Source: RGIG7111 sp036839975
Lineage (GTDB): Bacteria; Bacillota; Clostridia; Peptostreptococcales; Anaerovoracaceae
DNA length: 64,000 nt
Assembly: GCA_036839975.1 (NCBI GenBank)
Contig: DAISVU010000006.1
Location: forward strand, 31,881-95,880
Direction of reading: 5' to 3'
The notes beneath the pieces were generated by a model, which made no database searches, had not been told where the DNA came from, and saw only the letters and a program-made list of their open reading frames with translations. The translations under genes and the position numbers were made by a program. Each line of letters opens with the position of its first letter. Within the stretch, counting starts at the first letter, position 1. Positions 19,113 through 27,448 of this stretch are shown here, piece by piece.

Positions 19113-19330
19113 TCGAGAGGATGACTTGCCTGTGCGGAAAAAGCACAGAAGCAGGTGCTACAGAAAACTCCTCGAGTCAAAACCCCGGGGGAAGAGGTAT
19201 AAGCATCGGATTTACAACATGTTCCGACAGATATACCTTTATTACTGCCTGCAGCTGTAAAACCGTTGGTTGCTCTTAAACTGCAGGATCATAAACTTCA
19301 TAAAGACGGGAGATATCTAATTCTCCCTTT
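19099..19330 (+). other. Hairpin-rich gene-free region, candidate structured RNA
   Basis: Within the 760-bp gap 19026-19786 no open frame looks like a gene. Five inverted repeats follow one another: CATCCTCT/AGAGGATG (19099-19123); CTGTGC/GCACAG (19130-19148); GGTATA/TATACC with nested CGGA/TCCG (19196-19237, then TTTATTA); CCTGCAG/CTGCAGG (19248-19287); and GGGAG/CTCCC (19308-19327, then TTTAT). The T-rich tails favour the plus strand. I compared it by eye with SRP RNA, tmRNA, RNase P RNA and common riboswitch cores and recognised none. 19331-19786 is AT-rich, with only weak promoter-like sequences before the methyltransferase gene. Confidence 0.35.
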
Positions 19331-19786
19331 ATGCCGCAGGGACTTTGACAGTTGTTTCGTATTACGGCACAGAAAACTATGGCTCTCTTTTATGTCATCC
19401 GGTCTGCCTCACTGCTGACCATACTCATTATATACTATATACGCTGGAAGTGGTGATTTTTATTTAAAATAAAGAGCAAGTTCTAAAAGGATTTATTATT
19501 CGGCTCTGTATACCTCTATGTCATGTCTATACTGCCGTTATTGTACAGGTTGTGAATATTCAGGGTTAAATTGGATAATTCAGTTTTTCTTTGCCGCACG
19601 GCTGACACCGCTATTGTAATATTTGTTTTTTCTGATAAGCAGAATATTTTTTGGGATACAAATTTAAGAGAATATAGTATTATAGATAAAGAAATTGTTT
19701 CAAAAATTCAGCGGCGATAATTTTATACATATTTAAAAACAGGATAAGTATCGAAAGCTGCAAGGTGTAGGGAGTATCAGGCAGAC

Positions 19787-20470
19787 ATGGATGAATATAT
19801 GAGGAAAATGGTTGAAGTGGCGGATAATCCGCGCGGAGCCTGGGGCCGCAAAATGTTAGAGAAAATGAATACGGGTCATATGAAGCTCATTAATTGGGGT
19901 TTTGAAAATATCGACATGAACGTCTTTGACCGTATACTGGACATAGGCTGCGGAAGCGGGAATTCACTGGCGATGATGTATGCGGAAAATCAGGAAGCAT
20001 ATTATGAAGGGATAGACATCTCAGAAGTTTCTGTAAAGGCAGCGAAGGAAAACAATGTGTCAGCAATAAGGACAGGTCATATGAATGTACGGCTCGGCAA
20101 TGTTACAGACATGCCGTATGCCGCTGAGATTTTTGATCTGGCAGTCACGGTCGAGTCTTTTTATTATTGGAAGGAATATGATAAGGCTATGGATGAGGTC
20201 GCAAGAGTCTTGAAACCGACAGGGAAGTTTCTTGTGATACTCGAGGCTCACGGCGACAGCGACGATCCGGAAAGACATAAAGAAATCACAGACATACTTA
20301 AAGACATGTACATCCCCGGAGAGGCGGATTTTAGAAAAATATTCAGTGCCGCAGGATTTGAAGCTGAAATCAAAAAGAGCGGAGACTGGATTAAAGTGTT
20401 GGGAGTTAAAGTTCGAAAGCAGACAAACAAGGACCCTTTCTTAACGAAAAGGTCCTGCTTCAGATATTAA
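19787..20470 (+). CDS. Class I SAM-dependent methyltransferase
   Basis: A 227-residue protein with a Rossmann-type methyltransferase fold: motif I DRILDIGCGSGNSL (~47-60), motif II EGIDISEVSVKAA, motif IV region GNVTDMPYAAEIFDLAV. It belongs to the large UbiE/Methyltransf_11 group; the substrate is unknown (small-molecule methylation is typical). The ribosome site is weak (GGGAG 13 nt upstream). The last residues (KDPFLTKRSCFRY) are encoded by the hairpin that separates it from thrH, so its C-terminus may have been set by the terminator. Confidence 0.8.
   Translation: MDEYMRKMVEVADNPRGAWGRKMLEKMNTGHMKLINWGFENIDMNVFDRILDIGCGSGNSLAMMYAENQEAYYEGIDISEVSVKAAKENNVSAIRTGHMNVRLGNVTDMPYAAEIFDLAVTVESFYYWKEYDKAMDEVARVLKPTGKFLVILEAHGDSDDPERHKEITDILKDMYIPGEADFRKIFSAAGFEAEIKKSGDWIKVLGVKVRKQTNKDPFLTKRSCFRY
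20430..20456. terminator. Hairpin at the convergent methyltransferase/thrH ends
   Basis: AGGACC...GGTCCT with an inner TTTC/GAAA pairing forms a strong stem. Neither strand has a good T-run, and the stem lies inside the last methyltransferase codons. It is a probable bidirectional transcription stop, but not a canonical one. Confidence 0.5.
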
Positions 20471-20494
20471 AATTTATATTGAGCAAATCCTGAT

Positions 20495-21100
20495 TTATGC
20501 AATGATCTCGCGCTTGATAGCAGCGAGCAGATCGTCGTATTCCTCGTAAGCTTCCAGTTCCGGATGTTCCTCTCTGATACGGTCAGTACTTTTAAAGAGA
20601 AATCCTTTTTTGCTGACCAGGATCATATCAAGATCATTATGGCTGTCGCCTGCGGCTATAGTTTCAAAGCCGATCGACTGCATCGCTTTGACTGTAGAAA
20701 GTTTGGAGTTTTTGACCCTCATATGAAAATCCGTCACTGTGCCATCGGTTGCCACATCCAGGTAGTTGCAAAAGAGTGTCGGCCATCCGAGCTTTTTCAT
20801 AAGAGGTTTCGCAAACTGTGTAAAGGTATCACTTATTATTATTGTCTGTGTTATAGATCTTAACTCATCGAGAAATTCTTTCGCTCCCGGTAGAGGATCG
20901 ATCTTTGCAATAGCGTCCTGTATTTCTTTGAGACCCAGGCCATGCTCTTTGAGAATGCCCAGCCGCCAGGTCATGAGCTTGTTATAATCAGGTTCATCTC
21001 GAGTAGTGCGCCTGAGTTCGGGGATCCCGCTTGCCTTTGAAAAAGCAATCCAGATCTCCGGCACGAGTACACCTTCAAGATCCAAGCATACTAAATTCAT
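20495..21100 (-). CDS. thrH: ThrH-like HAD phosphatase (phosphoserine phosphatase/homoserine phosphotransferase)
   Basis: HAD-superfamily enzyme of 201 residues, the size of characterised ThrH. Motif I is CLDLEGVLVPEIW (Asp nucleophile), motif II IISDTFTQF, motif III Lys in RVKNSKLSTV and motif IV AAGDSHNDLDM. ThrH from Pseudomonas dephosphorylates phosphoserine and can transfer phosphate to homoserine; the role here is inferred from family. The start at 21100 has AAAGGA upstream and begins directly at the core; the open frame extends 30 codons further without support. Confidence 0.85.
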   Translation of the reverse strand: MNLVCLDLEGVLVPEIWIAFSKASGIPELRRTTRDEPDYNKLMTWRLGILKEHGLGLKEIQDAIAKIDPLPGAKEFLDELRSITQTIIISDTFTQFAKPLMKKLGWPTLFCNYLDVATDGTVTDFHMRVKNSKLSTVKAMQSIGFETIAAGDSHNDLDMILVSKKGFLFKSTDRIREEHPELEAYEEYDDLLAAIKREIIA

Positions 21101-21161
21101 TTTTATTAGTCCTTTCTTTTTTCTTTGATTTATGGGATAAACCGAAAAGTCTTTTGAAACG

Positions 21162-21190
21162 ATATTAATATATTTGTGTATACTTGTCAA
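21162..21190 (-). promoter_or_regulatory. Sigma-A promoter of thrH
   Basis: On the minus strand, a consensus TTGACA, a 17-bp spacer and TAATAT, about 60 bp before the thrH start. Confidence 0.7.
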
Positions 21191-21413
21191 ACGAATTGAA
21201 TCAATCCGGTAAACAGTGTTGATTTTATTTATTCACATATGAATTAAGTTGATTTATTGACATCAAGACCGGTGTTTTGCACGTAAACAACGATATGTAG
21301 TGCCTGAAACAAAAAAATTTGTGAAGCTTAGCAACATGTTCAATTTTATCACATGTATACAAAAAATTCGGGTGCAAAAACATGTAAAAACAGCCGTTTA
21401 GGGCTTAGATTTA

Positions 21414-21442
21414 TTGAAATTAAAAAAAACGAATGTTAAAAT
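21414..21442 (+). promoter_or_regulatory. Promoter of the M23 peptidase gene
   Basis: TTGAAA at 21414-21419, a 17-bp spacer ending TGT (extended -10) and TAAAAT at 21437-21442. Transcription would begin near 21450, leaving an untranslated leader of about 165 nt. The AT-rich stretch 21191-21413 between the thrH and M23 promoters shows nothing further. Confidence 0.6.
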
Positions 21443-21448
21443 GTGCTC

Positions 21449-21616
21449 ACTAAACGCAATATCTGGTAATGAAATTTTTAATGTATTGATGATAATTATA
21501 ATATCTACAGTTGCGCGAAAGCTTTACCGGGCGGTATTTTAAGATAATGATGCAAGATATCAGGCAGAAGTCCCGGCAAACAGCGAGAGTATAGGAGACT
21601 TAAGAAGGTTGATACA
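21449..21616 (+). other. Long 5' leader of the M23 peptidase gene
   Basis: About 165 nt with potential pairing: TACC/GGTA at 21523-21534, and CCGGG (near 21526) with CCCGG (near 21572). Cell-wall hydrolase genes with SH3 domains are often controlled by c-di-AMP (ydaO) riboswitches in Firmicutes, but I could not match that conserved core here. The RNA class, if any, is unassigned. Confidence 0.3.
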
Positions 21617-23428
21617 ATGAAAAAAATATTGGGTTTAGTTGTTGCTATTATAATATGTGTTTCATTAGTCATCGGCGATCCGATGGCTTATTTTGGTGCG
21701 GGCGGAATCTTCGGATCCAGGGCGGCAGCGAAATATGCGACGGGCTATTACAAGGTGACTGCTGACGATGGCCTTAATTTGAGATCGGGTGCGAAGATTT
21801 CGTACTCGGTGATTCTCACTGTTCCGACCGCTGCTACCGTCAAGGTTAGAAAAGTCAAGAAAAAATGGGGATATACGACTTACAACGGCAGGAAGGGCTG
21901 GATCTCGCTCAAGTATACGTCATATCTCGGCACTTATCTCCCCGGCAAGTACAAAATCACTGCAGAACCTTATCTCCGGCTAAGAAAGTCTGCGAGCACA
22001 AGATCGGACGTTCTTATAAATATACCTAAAAATACGGCAGTAAAGGTAAGCAAATCCAGAGGTGTATGGGGATATACGACTTATAAAGGCAAGAAGGGCT
22101 GGATTATGATGAAGTACGTGAAGAGGCAGTCGGTGTCTGAAACTGCAGGCCCTGAGCTTTCCATAAAAAACATGAAGGCAACTATGCTGAGCCGGACTTC
22201 TGTTAAGATGTCGTGGAGCAGGCTTGGCAAGGCCGGAGGTTATAAAGTTTACAGGTCTTCAAAGAAAAGTAAGGGTTATTCTCTGATTGCCACAACTAAA
22301 AAAAATTATATCAAAGACAGTAAGTTGGGCAAAAACAAATACTATTATTATAAAGTACGTGCATACAGGGGTTCAAATAAAAAAGCCTACGGAAATATAA
22401 CGGGCGCGCAAGAGATCTATACAGGCTCAGCCCCGACATCGTTCACATCGTTAAAAAGTGAAGGCGACACTTCTATAAAGATAAAATGGGAAAAAGCAGT
22501 CTATTCAAACGGATATGAGATATACATGTGCAGCGGCAGTAAATATGTACGTCTTACAGTACGTAAGCCGAACACATCTGTCGCATACACCATCAACGGT
22601 CTTAAAGAAGGCACGACCTATTATTACAAGATCAGAACATTCAGGACTATCAAAAAGAAGACTTATTACAGCGCTTTTTCGGCAGTCAAAAAGAAGAAAC
22701 TGGTAAGGCTCAATTCTAAGATTACAGGAAGCGGCATCACAAAACCGAAAACATTGAAAGTGGCTCAGGCCTTCACAATAAAAGGAAAGGTAAAATCAAC
22801 TTATAAGTTGAAAAATGTAAAGGTGGGCATATGTGCTTCAAACGGCTCGTGGAAGAGCGGCAGCGGGATGACTGCAAGCAAGAATCCCAAGGAAAAATCT
22901 TTCGATATAAAAAGCGTTGATGCGGATATTCTTTTTGATAATCTTTCAAAGGGCAAGTATTATTATAAAGTAACAGCTAAAGACACAAAGGGTTATGCCA
23001 AAACTGTGGTAAAAAACAAGTTTAAAGTAACAGCTGCAAAATTCATCTGGCCATGTGGAAACAGGAGCAATATTTCATGCGGCTACGGATGGCGGATACT
23101 CTTTGGGCGTCGTGATTTTCATCCGGCGCTCGACATTGCCAAGCCGATCGGCACTGCGATCAGAGCCTCCAGGGCGGGCACGGTAAATGTGGTTCAGAAC
23201 AATCCTAACGTTTCATCGTACGGTAAATACATTATTGTCGAGCACGGCAGCGGATATGCGACCCTTTACGCACACTGCAGCAAGATCGTTGCATACACCG
23301 GAAAGAAAGTCAAACAGGGTGAGGTTATCGCAAAAGTCGGATCGACCGGCTGCAGTACAGGACCTCATGTCCACTTTGAGATAAGGTATAACAGCATCAA
23401 ACAGAATCCTCTGAACTATCTGCCTTAG
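21617..23428 (+). CDS. Secreted SH3/fibronectin-III/M23 peptidoglycan endopeptidase
   Basis: A 603-residue exported cell-wall hydrolase. Residues ~1-25 are a signal peptide or membrane anchor. Two bacterial SH3 repeats follow (~43-100 and ~114-172, each ending YTTY(N/K)G(R/K)KGWI). Two fibronectin-III-like modules (~178-268, ~273-357) come next, then a linker domain rich in Lys and Thr. The C-terminal M23 zinc peptidase domain (~480-600) has ligands in FHPALDIA and HVHFEI and an LYAHCS motif. M23 enzymes cut peptide cross-links or stem peptides. The protein is very lysine-rich, which suits binding to anionic wall polymers. It is monocistronic, with promoter and terminator visible on either side. 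Confidence 0.9.
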   Translation: MKKILGLVVAIIICVSLVIGDPMAYFGAGGIFGSRAAAKYATGYYKVTADDGLNLRSGAKISYSVILTVPTAATVKVRKVKKKWGYTTYNGRKGWISLKYTSYLGTYLPGKYKITAEPYLRLRKSASTRSDVLINIPKNTAVKVSKSRGVWGYTTYKGKKGWIMMKYVKRQSVSETAGPELSIKNMKATMLSRTSVKMSWSRLGKAGGYKVYRSSKKSKGYSLIATTKKNYIKDSKLGKNKYYYYKVRAYRGSNKKAYGNITGAQEIYTGSAPTSFTSLKSEGDTSIKIKWEKAVYSNGYEIYMCSGSKYVRLTVRKPNTSVAYTINGLKEGTTYYYKIRTFRTIKKKTYYSAFSAVKKKKLVRLNSKITGSGITKPKTLKVAQAFTIKGKVKSTYKLKNVKVGICASNGSWKSGSGMTASKNPKEKSFDIKSVDADILFDNLSKGKYYYKVTAKDTKGYAKTVVKNKFKVTAAKFIWPCGNRSNISCGYGWRILFGRRDFHPALDIAKPIGTAIRASRAGTVNVVQNNPNVSSYGKYIIVEHGSGYATLYAHCSKIVAYTGKKVKQGEVIAKVGSTGCSTGPHVHFEIRYNSIKQNPLNYLP

Positions 23429-23504
23429 TATGTATTCAAGACTGGATTTTTCGCAGCGCGATCACATGCCGATCAGAAGCATGATTAAAAAAGCTGTGCT
23501 TACA

Positions 23505-23536
23505 AGCCGTCAGTGTGGATCTGACGGCTATTTCTG
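23505..23536 (+). terminator. Intrinsic terminator after the M23 peptidase gene
   Basis: A perfect 9-bp stem AGCCGTCAG/CTGACGGCT with a 7-nt loop, followed by ATTTCTGTT. Confidence 0.75.
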
Positions 23537-23578
23537 TTGAGATTAACGCAGTTTATATAAAAAGCGGCCCGGTATTTG

Positions 23579-23607
23579 TTGACATTAAAAATGCGGGTAT
23601 ATATACT
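23579..23607 (+). promoter_or_regulatory. Strong sigma-A promoter of glnA
   Basis: Consensus TTGACA (23579-23584), 17-bp spacer, TATACT (23602-23607), 39 bp before the start. No inverted repeat resembling a GlnR site or other operator is evident in the short leader. Confidence 0.8.
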
Positions 23608-23646
23608 TGTTAAGATGAAAATATCAGTTTACAGGAGGAACACTTA

Positions 23647-25080
23647 ATGTTTAATACGTTTGAAGAAGCGAAAAGGTATATTGAAGAAAACGATGTCGGA
23701 ATGGTCGACTTTATGATGATCGATCTGAACGGGCGCTGGAGACACCTTACTATTCCCTCAGGCCGTTTTAGTGAAGAAACTATGAAAAGCGGTATAGGTT
23801 TCGACGGCAGCAATTACGGTTTTGCTCCGGTAGAAAAAAGCGATATGGTATTTATCCCGGACCTTACGACAGCTTATATAGATAAATTTATGGAGATAAA
23901 GACGCTTGCAATGATTGGAGACGTGTTTGTTATAGATATGCCGAATAACATAGCGTTTGATCAGGATCCGAGAAATGTTGCAAAGCATGCGGAAGAATAC
24001 CTGAGAAGCTCGGGCATAGCTGATGAGATACGCATAGGACCGGAGTTTGAATTTCATGTGTTTGACCATGTGAGCTATTCCGTGGATCCTGACAGTTCGG
24101 GCTTTCACATAGATACAAAGCAGGCGGAATGGAACAAAGGGGTGGATAACGGTGAAAACCTGGCATATAAGATGAACCACGAAGCGGGGTATCATATGGC
24201 ACCTCCGCAGGATATACTTTATGATTTCAGGAGCAGGGTCACGATGCAGATGGAAGAGCAGGGAATCATGGTCAAGTACCATCACCATGAAGTGGGAGGC
24301 CCCGGACAGCTTGAGATCGAAGTCGAATTCGGAGGTCTGACGGAAATGGCCGACAAGACGATGATGACGAAATATATCGTAAAAAATCAGGCTATAAAAG
24401 AAAACAAGACGGTTACATTTATGCCGAAGCCGGTTTATAACGAGGCCGGAAACGGGCTGCACGTGCATATGCACTTGTTCAAGGACGGAAAGCCTCTCTT
24501 TTACGATGAAAACGGATACTCACAGCTTTCTGATACAGCACTGTGGTTTATCGGCGGGCTTTTGACACACATAGGAGCGCTCTGCGCATTCACGAATCCC
24601 AGCACAAATTCTTTCAAGCGTCTGATACCGGGCTTTGAGGCACCTGTAACAGTGGGATTCGCTACCGCAAACAGAAGTTCTGTTATCAGGGTGCCGGGCT
24701 ATGCAAAGACCCCTGAGACCAAGAGATTTGAGATCAGAAATCCGGACGGGACATGCAATCCGTACTATGCATACGCGTCTATACTTATGGCGGGTATTGA
24801 CGGGATAAAGAAACAGATAGACCCGATCGAGGCGGGCTTCGGACCGTATGACTTTAATCTGTTCGAGCTTCCTCAAGAAGAAAAGAAAAAGCTGAAGGGT
24901 CTTCCCAAATCACTTGGTTCAGCTATAAAAGCTCTGGAAAGGGATCATGATTTTCTGACAGAAGGTGGCGTATTTCCTGATAAGCTCATTGAAATATGGA
25001 TACAGAACAAGAGAGATGACCTTAAAATGCATATAGAGATGCCTACACCTGTGGAATTCAATATGTATTTTGACCTGTAA
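23647..25080 (+). CDS. glnA: Glutamine synthetase, type I
   Basis: Assimilates ammonia into glutamine with ATP. It shows the N-terminal latch (GFDGSNYGF), metal and ATP residues in RIGPEFEFHVF, the KYHHHEVGGPGQLEIEV strand, NGLHVHMHLF, and the Glu flap and ATP site SFKRLIPGFEAPV with NRSSVIRVP. At 477 residues it lacks the long insertion of the beta subtype. The position of the adenylylated Tyr in enterobacterial enzymes (NLYxLP) is Phe406 here (NLFELP), so GlnE-type modification is not expected; control is probably by feedback. Start ATG 23647 has AGGAGG 8 nt upstream. The gene is monocistronic. Confidence 0.95.
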   Translation: MFNTFEEAKRYIEENDVGMVDFMMIDLNGRWRHLTIPSGRFSEETMKSGIGFDGSNYGFAPVEKSDMVFIPDLTTAYIDKFMEIKTLAMIGDVFVIDMPNNIAFDQDPRNVAKHAEEYLRSSGIADEIRIGPEFEFHVFDHVSYSVDPDSSGFHIDTKQAEWNKGVDNGENLAYKMNHEAGYHMAPPQDILYDFRSRVTMQMEEQGIMVKYHHHEVGGPGQLEIEVEFGGLTEMADKTMMTKYIVKNQAIKENKTVTFMPKPVYNEAGNGLHVHMHLFKDGKPLFYDENGYSQLSDTALWFIGGLLTHIGALCAFTNPSTNSFKRLIPGFEAPVTVGFATANRSSVIRVPGYAKTPETKRFEIRNPDGTCNPYYAYASILMAGIDGIKKQIDPIEAGFGPYDFNLFELPQEEKKKLKGLPKSLGSAIKALERDHDFLTEGGVFPDKLIEIWIQNKRDDLKMHIEMPTPVEFNMYFDL

Positions 25081-25148
25081 ATATATCAAAGGGTCTGTAA
25101 GAGAGGCATAAAAAAATCTGTGGCGGCCTGTATATCTTATATCGGAAA

Positions 25149-25182
25149 AATCGGTGGATTTTCAAAGTCCGCTGATTTTATG
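25149..25182 (+). terminator. Intrinsic terminator after glnA
   Basis: AATCGGTGGA pairs with TCCGCTGATT (two G-T pairs) over a 9-nt loop, then TTTATG. The remaining 200 bp up to the response regulator show no convincing feature. Confidence 0.65.
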
Positions 25183-25380
25183 ATTTAAAAATTAAATTAA
25201 AAACGTGTGCAGAAATTGTATGGAAAGATCAAACGCGTTCATAAAAAAGCATGGTATGAACGGTGTGTACGGTCTCCTGAACCGGTCGTATCCGTTGACT
25301 TCAGTTAGGCGGAATGTTAGAATCAAACTGGTAATTTATATGAGTTTTGAAAAAAATGTCTTATTGAGGGCTGGCAAGAT

Positions 25381-26100
25381 ATGCTTATTTTCATTTGTGA
25401 TGACGAGGTCCCGATTATTAAAAAATATGCGGAGCTTATTAAAAAGATTGGGCATGAGCACAGTATAAACATCCGGATAAAAGGTTGCATCAGCGGAGAA
25501 CAACTGCTGTTTGAATTGTCTGAAGATCCAAACCGTGCGGATGTGGTGTATATGGATATAGATTTTGGCTCAAAGCTTGATGGAATAGCAACGGCCGACA
25601 AGCTCAGAAAAAAGGGATATGATAAAGAGATAGTTTTCCTTACAAAAGGTAAGGAACGTGTTTTTGATGCATTTGATCCCGAGCCTCTGAATTACATTGT
25701 GAAAGACGAAACTTCCATGCAGAAATTCGAAAAGATATTGCTTAAGGCTTATGAAAAAATCAAAGCCAAAAACAGGGAGTTCATATCCATTTCATGTGCC
25801 GGCGAGAGCCGTAATATTCCACTTGATGATATTTTCTATTTTGAAGTAAGCAGCAGGCTTATTGCTGTTCATTACGGGGAAGGAGAAATCTTCGAGTTTT
25901 ATTCAACGATCGGCAAGATCGAAAATCTGCTCTTCAATAAGGGATTTATAAGAACACACAGAGCATTTCTGGTATCTGTGAGTAAGATAGCCACGGTTTC
26001 GGGAAACGAAGTCACCCTGCTCTGCGGTGATGTGATTCCTATAGGTCGTACATATCTGAAAGCGGTCAGAAATTACCTGACTGAACAGCAGGGGCTGTAA
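25381..26100 (+). CDS. Orphan LytTR-family response regulator
   Basis: A 239-residue regulator. The N-terminal receiver domain has the acidic pair in IFICDDE, the phosphoacceptor Asp in VVYMDIDFG (~58) and the late Lys in NYIVKDE. The C-terminal LytTR DNA-binding domain (~130-235) includes IFYFEVSSRLIAVHY, FIRTHRAFLVS and IPIGRTYLKAV. LytTR regulators commonly control bacteriocin, competence, virulence or surface-protein genes. No histidine kinase gene is adjacent, which is unusual. The next gene encodes an exported protein of unknown role, and a strong inverted repeat lies between them. Confidence 0.88.
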   Translation: MLIFICDDEVPIIKKYAELIKKIGHEHSINIRIKGCISGEQLLFELSEDPNRADVVYMDIDFGSKLDGIATADKLRKKGYDKEIVFLTKGKERVFDAFDPEPLNYIVKDETSMQKFEKILLKAYEKIKAKNREFISISCAGESRNIPLDDIFYFEVSSRLIAVHYGEGEIFEFYSTIGKIENLLFNKGFIRTHRAFLVSVSKIATVSGNEVTLLCGDVIPIGRTYLKAVRNYLTEQQGL

Positions 26101-26174
26101 ACGTAGGCAGAATATTGAATTAGGGTCTGTTTCAAATGTTGAATGCTCAAAGGATATGTATGCGCCTCAAAAGA

Positions 26175-26207
26175 GTGCATTTACGCAATGAAAATTGCTT
26201 TATGCAC
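26175..26207. repeat. Nested inverted repeat between the LytTR regulator and the exported protein gene
   Basis: GTGCAT...ATGCAC encloses GCAAT-GAAA-ATTGC, all perfectly paired with short internal bulges. No T-run follows, so it does not look like a terminator. It may be a regulator binding site or an RNA stem in the leader of the downstream gene. Confidence 0.5.
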
Positions 26208-26293
26208 AATAAAAGGACTATTTGATTTTAACCGGTGGAAAAATTCCGGACATAAAATAGAGCAGCGTGCAGTACAGCACGGGGAACAAGAAT

Positions 26294-27202
26294 ATGACTG
26301 CTATAATAAAAAAAGAAAAAAGAATATTTGCATTTATAGCAGCAGTGTTGCTGTGCTTCGCAATGTCAGGAACTCTGACCGCAAGCGCCATCTGCGCTGA
26401 CTCCGGTTATGATGTTGAAATCCAAGGGATCAAAGTCCTTGGCATAGATACAGATAATGAAGATAGCGATAAAAGAATCTGCATATTCATGAAAAATGTT
26501 GAAATGTCAAATATTGAAGTGCTGAAGCTGTCTGATGATAAACTGAACAGTAAAATAGAAGAAGGTATGGCCATTGAATACAAGACGTTCAAGCATGAAA
26601 AACTTGAGCCCGGTTATTTTGAGGTGGAAGTGACAAACCTTTTCAAGATAAAAGAAGAAGCGGAGGCGCTTATATTAAAAAAAACAGGAGAGGTCGAGGT
26701 TCCAATAGCCTTCAATGTCAGAAATATCGTGACAAATGAGAAGACTGCTGTCGACAAAAAAAATGTACTTAGTTTTTCGGGATGGCCCTGTGTAAAAATC
26801 CGTTCAGCTGTATCAGGAGCAGATGCAGGGAGAGTCAACATATCGGTTAAAGAGATAAAAACTTCAAAGCGCAGGGATATAAGCGGTGATGTAAATAGAT
26901 TTGAAGGGCGGACCGACGACGCCACATACGGAGAATACAATGCAGACAACGGAGGAAATTCAAAAGGTGATGATGCCGTTGCCGATAAGGATAAAACAAC
27001 GGCTTCGAAATGGTCGGGCGGCGCGGCGGAAGGTGGAGCAGTGGTCTCCACGGAACATGATAATAACAGCCTTATTATGATGACGGCGGCACTCAGCGGT
27101 ATTGCGGCGCTGGCCTTCTCAGTAAGCATAGTTCCGGACATAAGGGTCATAAGATGGTACAACAGGAAAAAAGCCGAAAGGCTTGCAAATACAAAAAGAT
27201 AA
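26294..27202 (+). CDS. Exported, C-terminally anchored protein of unknown function
   Basis: Not recognised. From ATG 26294 (GGGGAA upstream) it encodes 302 residues. A Sec-type signal peptide (~1-33, basic start, hydrophobic core, likely cleavage after ASA) leads into an extracellular region of about 190 residues with beta-rich, charged sequence. An Asp/Gly/Ser-rich linker (~205-255) follows. One transmembrane helix (~260-282) has a basic cytoplasmic tail (RWYNRKKAERLANTKR). There is no LPxTG motif. The layout suggests a surface protein or envelope sensor. Possibly controlled by the LytTR regulator just upstream; that is inference from position only. Confidence 0.7.
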   Translation: MTAIIKKEKRIFAFIAAVLLCFAMSGTLTASAICADSGYDVEIQGIKVLGIDTDNEDSDKRICIFMKNVEMSNIEVLKLSDDKLNSKIEEGMAIEYKTFKHEKLEPGYFEVEVTNLFKIKEEAEALILKKTGEVEVPIAFNVRNIVTNEKTAVDKKNVLSFSGWPCVKIRSAVSGADAGRVNISVKEIKTSKRRDISGDVNRFEGRTDDATYGEYNADNGGNSKGDDAVADKDKTTASKWSGGAAEGGAVVSTEHDNNSLIMMTAALSGIAALAFSVSIVPDIRVIRWYNRKKAERLANTKR

Positions 27203-27229
27203 AAAAAACACACAAAAACTACAAATTAG

Positions 27230-27238
27230 TGTTATAAT
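27230..27238 (+). promoter_or_regulatory. Extended -10 promoter before the small membrane protein
   Basis: TGTTATAAT: TGn plus a perfect TATAAT, 24 bp upstream of the small gene. No clear -35, as is usual for extended -10 promoters. Confidence 0.5.
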
Positions 27239-27261
27239 ATACGGAATGGAGGACTGAACAA

Positions 27262-27429
27262 ATGAGCGCGGGGCTTATAATAGCGATCATAGTTCTGACA
27301 GTCATACTGATACTCGGCGTGTCAGTAAAAGTCTACACCAGAAGTAAATTGCGTGATATGGACGGAGTAGGGAATGTCTCGGTCAATAAAGGGGTTAATA
27401 AAGGGAATGCGGTTAATAAGGATAAGTGA
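27262..27429 (+). CDS. Small single-pass membrane protein (55 residues)
   Basis: ATG at 27262 with GGAGG 9 nt upstream. The first ~20 residues form one hydrophobic helix (IIAIIVLTVILILGV); the rest is polar and contains a short Val-Asn-Lys-Gly repeat (VNKGVNKGNAVNK). It sits 19 bp before the divIVA-like gene and is probably co-transcribed with it and signal peptidase I. Size, topology and position suggest an accessory membrane peptide for division or secretion, but no family is recognised. Confidence 0.65.
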   Translation: MSAGLIIAIIVLTVILILGVSVKVYTRSKLRDMDGVGNVSVNKGVNKGNAVNKDK

Positions 27430-27448
27430 TTTATAGGAGGTAATGGTA

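Noticed and set aside
21449..21616. c-di-AMP (ydaO) riboswitch before the SH3/M23 gene
   Set aside because: Suggested by gene type and leader length, but I could not match the conserved core; kept only as an unassigned leader.
25205..25468. 87-codon frame upstream of the LytTR regulator
   Set aside because: Overlaps the well-supported regulator in another frame, has no ribosome site and no recognisable sequence.
26143..26400. 85-codon frame across the inverted repeat and the exported-protein start
   Set aside because: Overlaps a gene with a clear signal peptide; no ribosome site.
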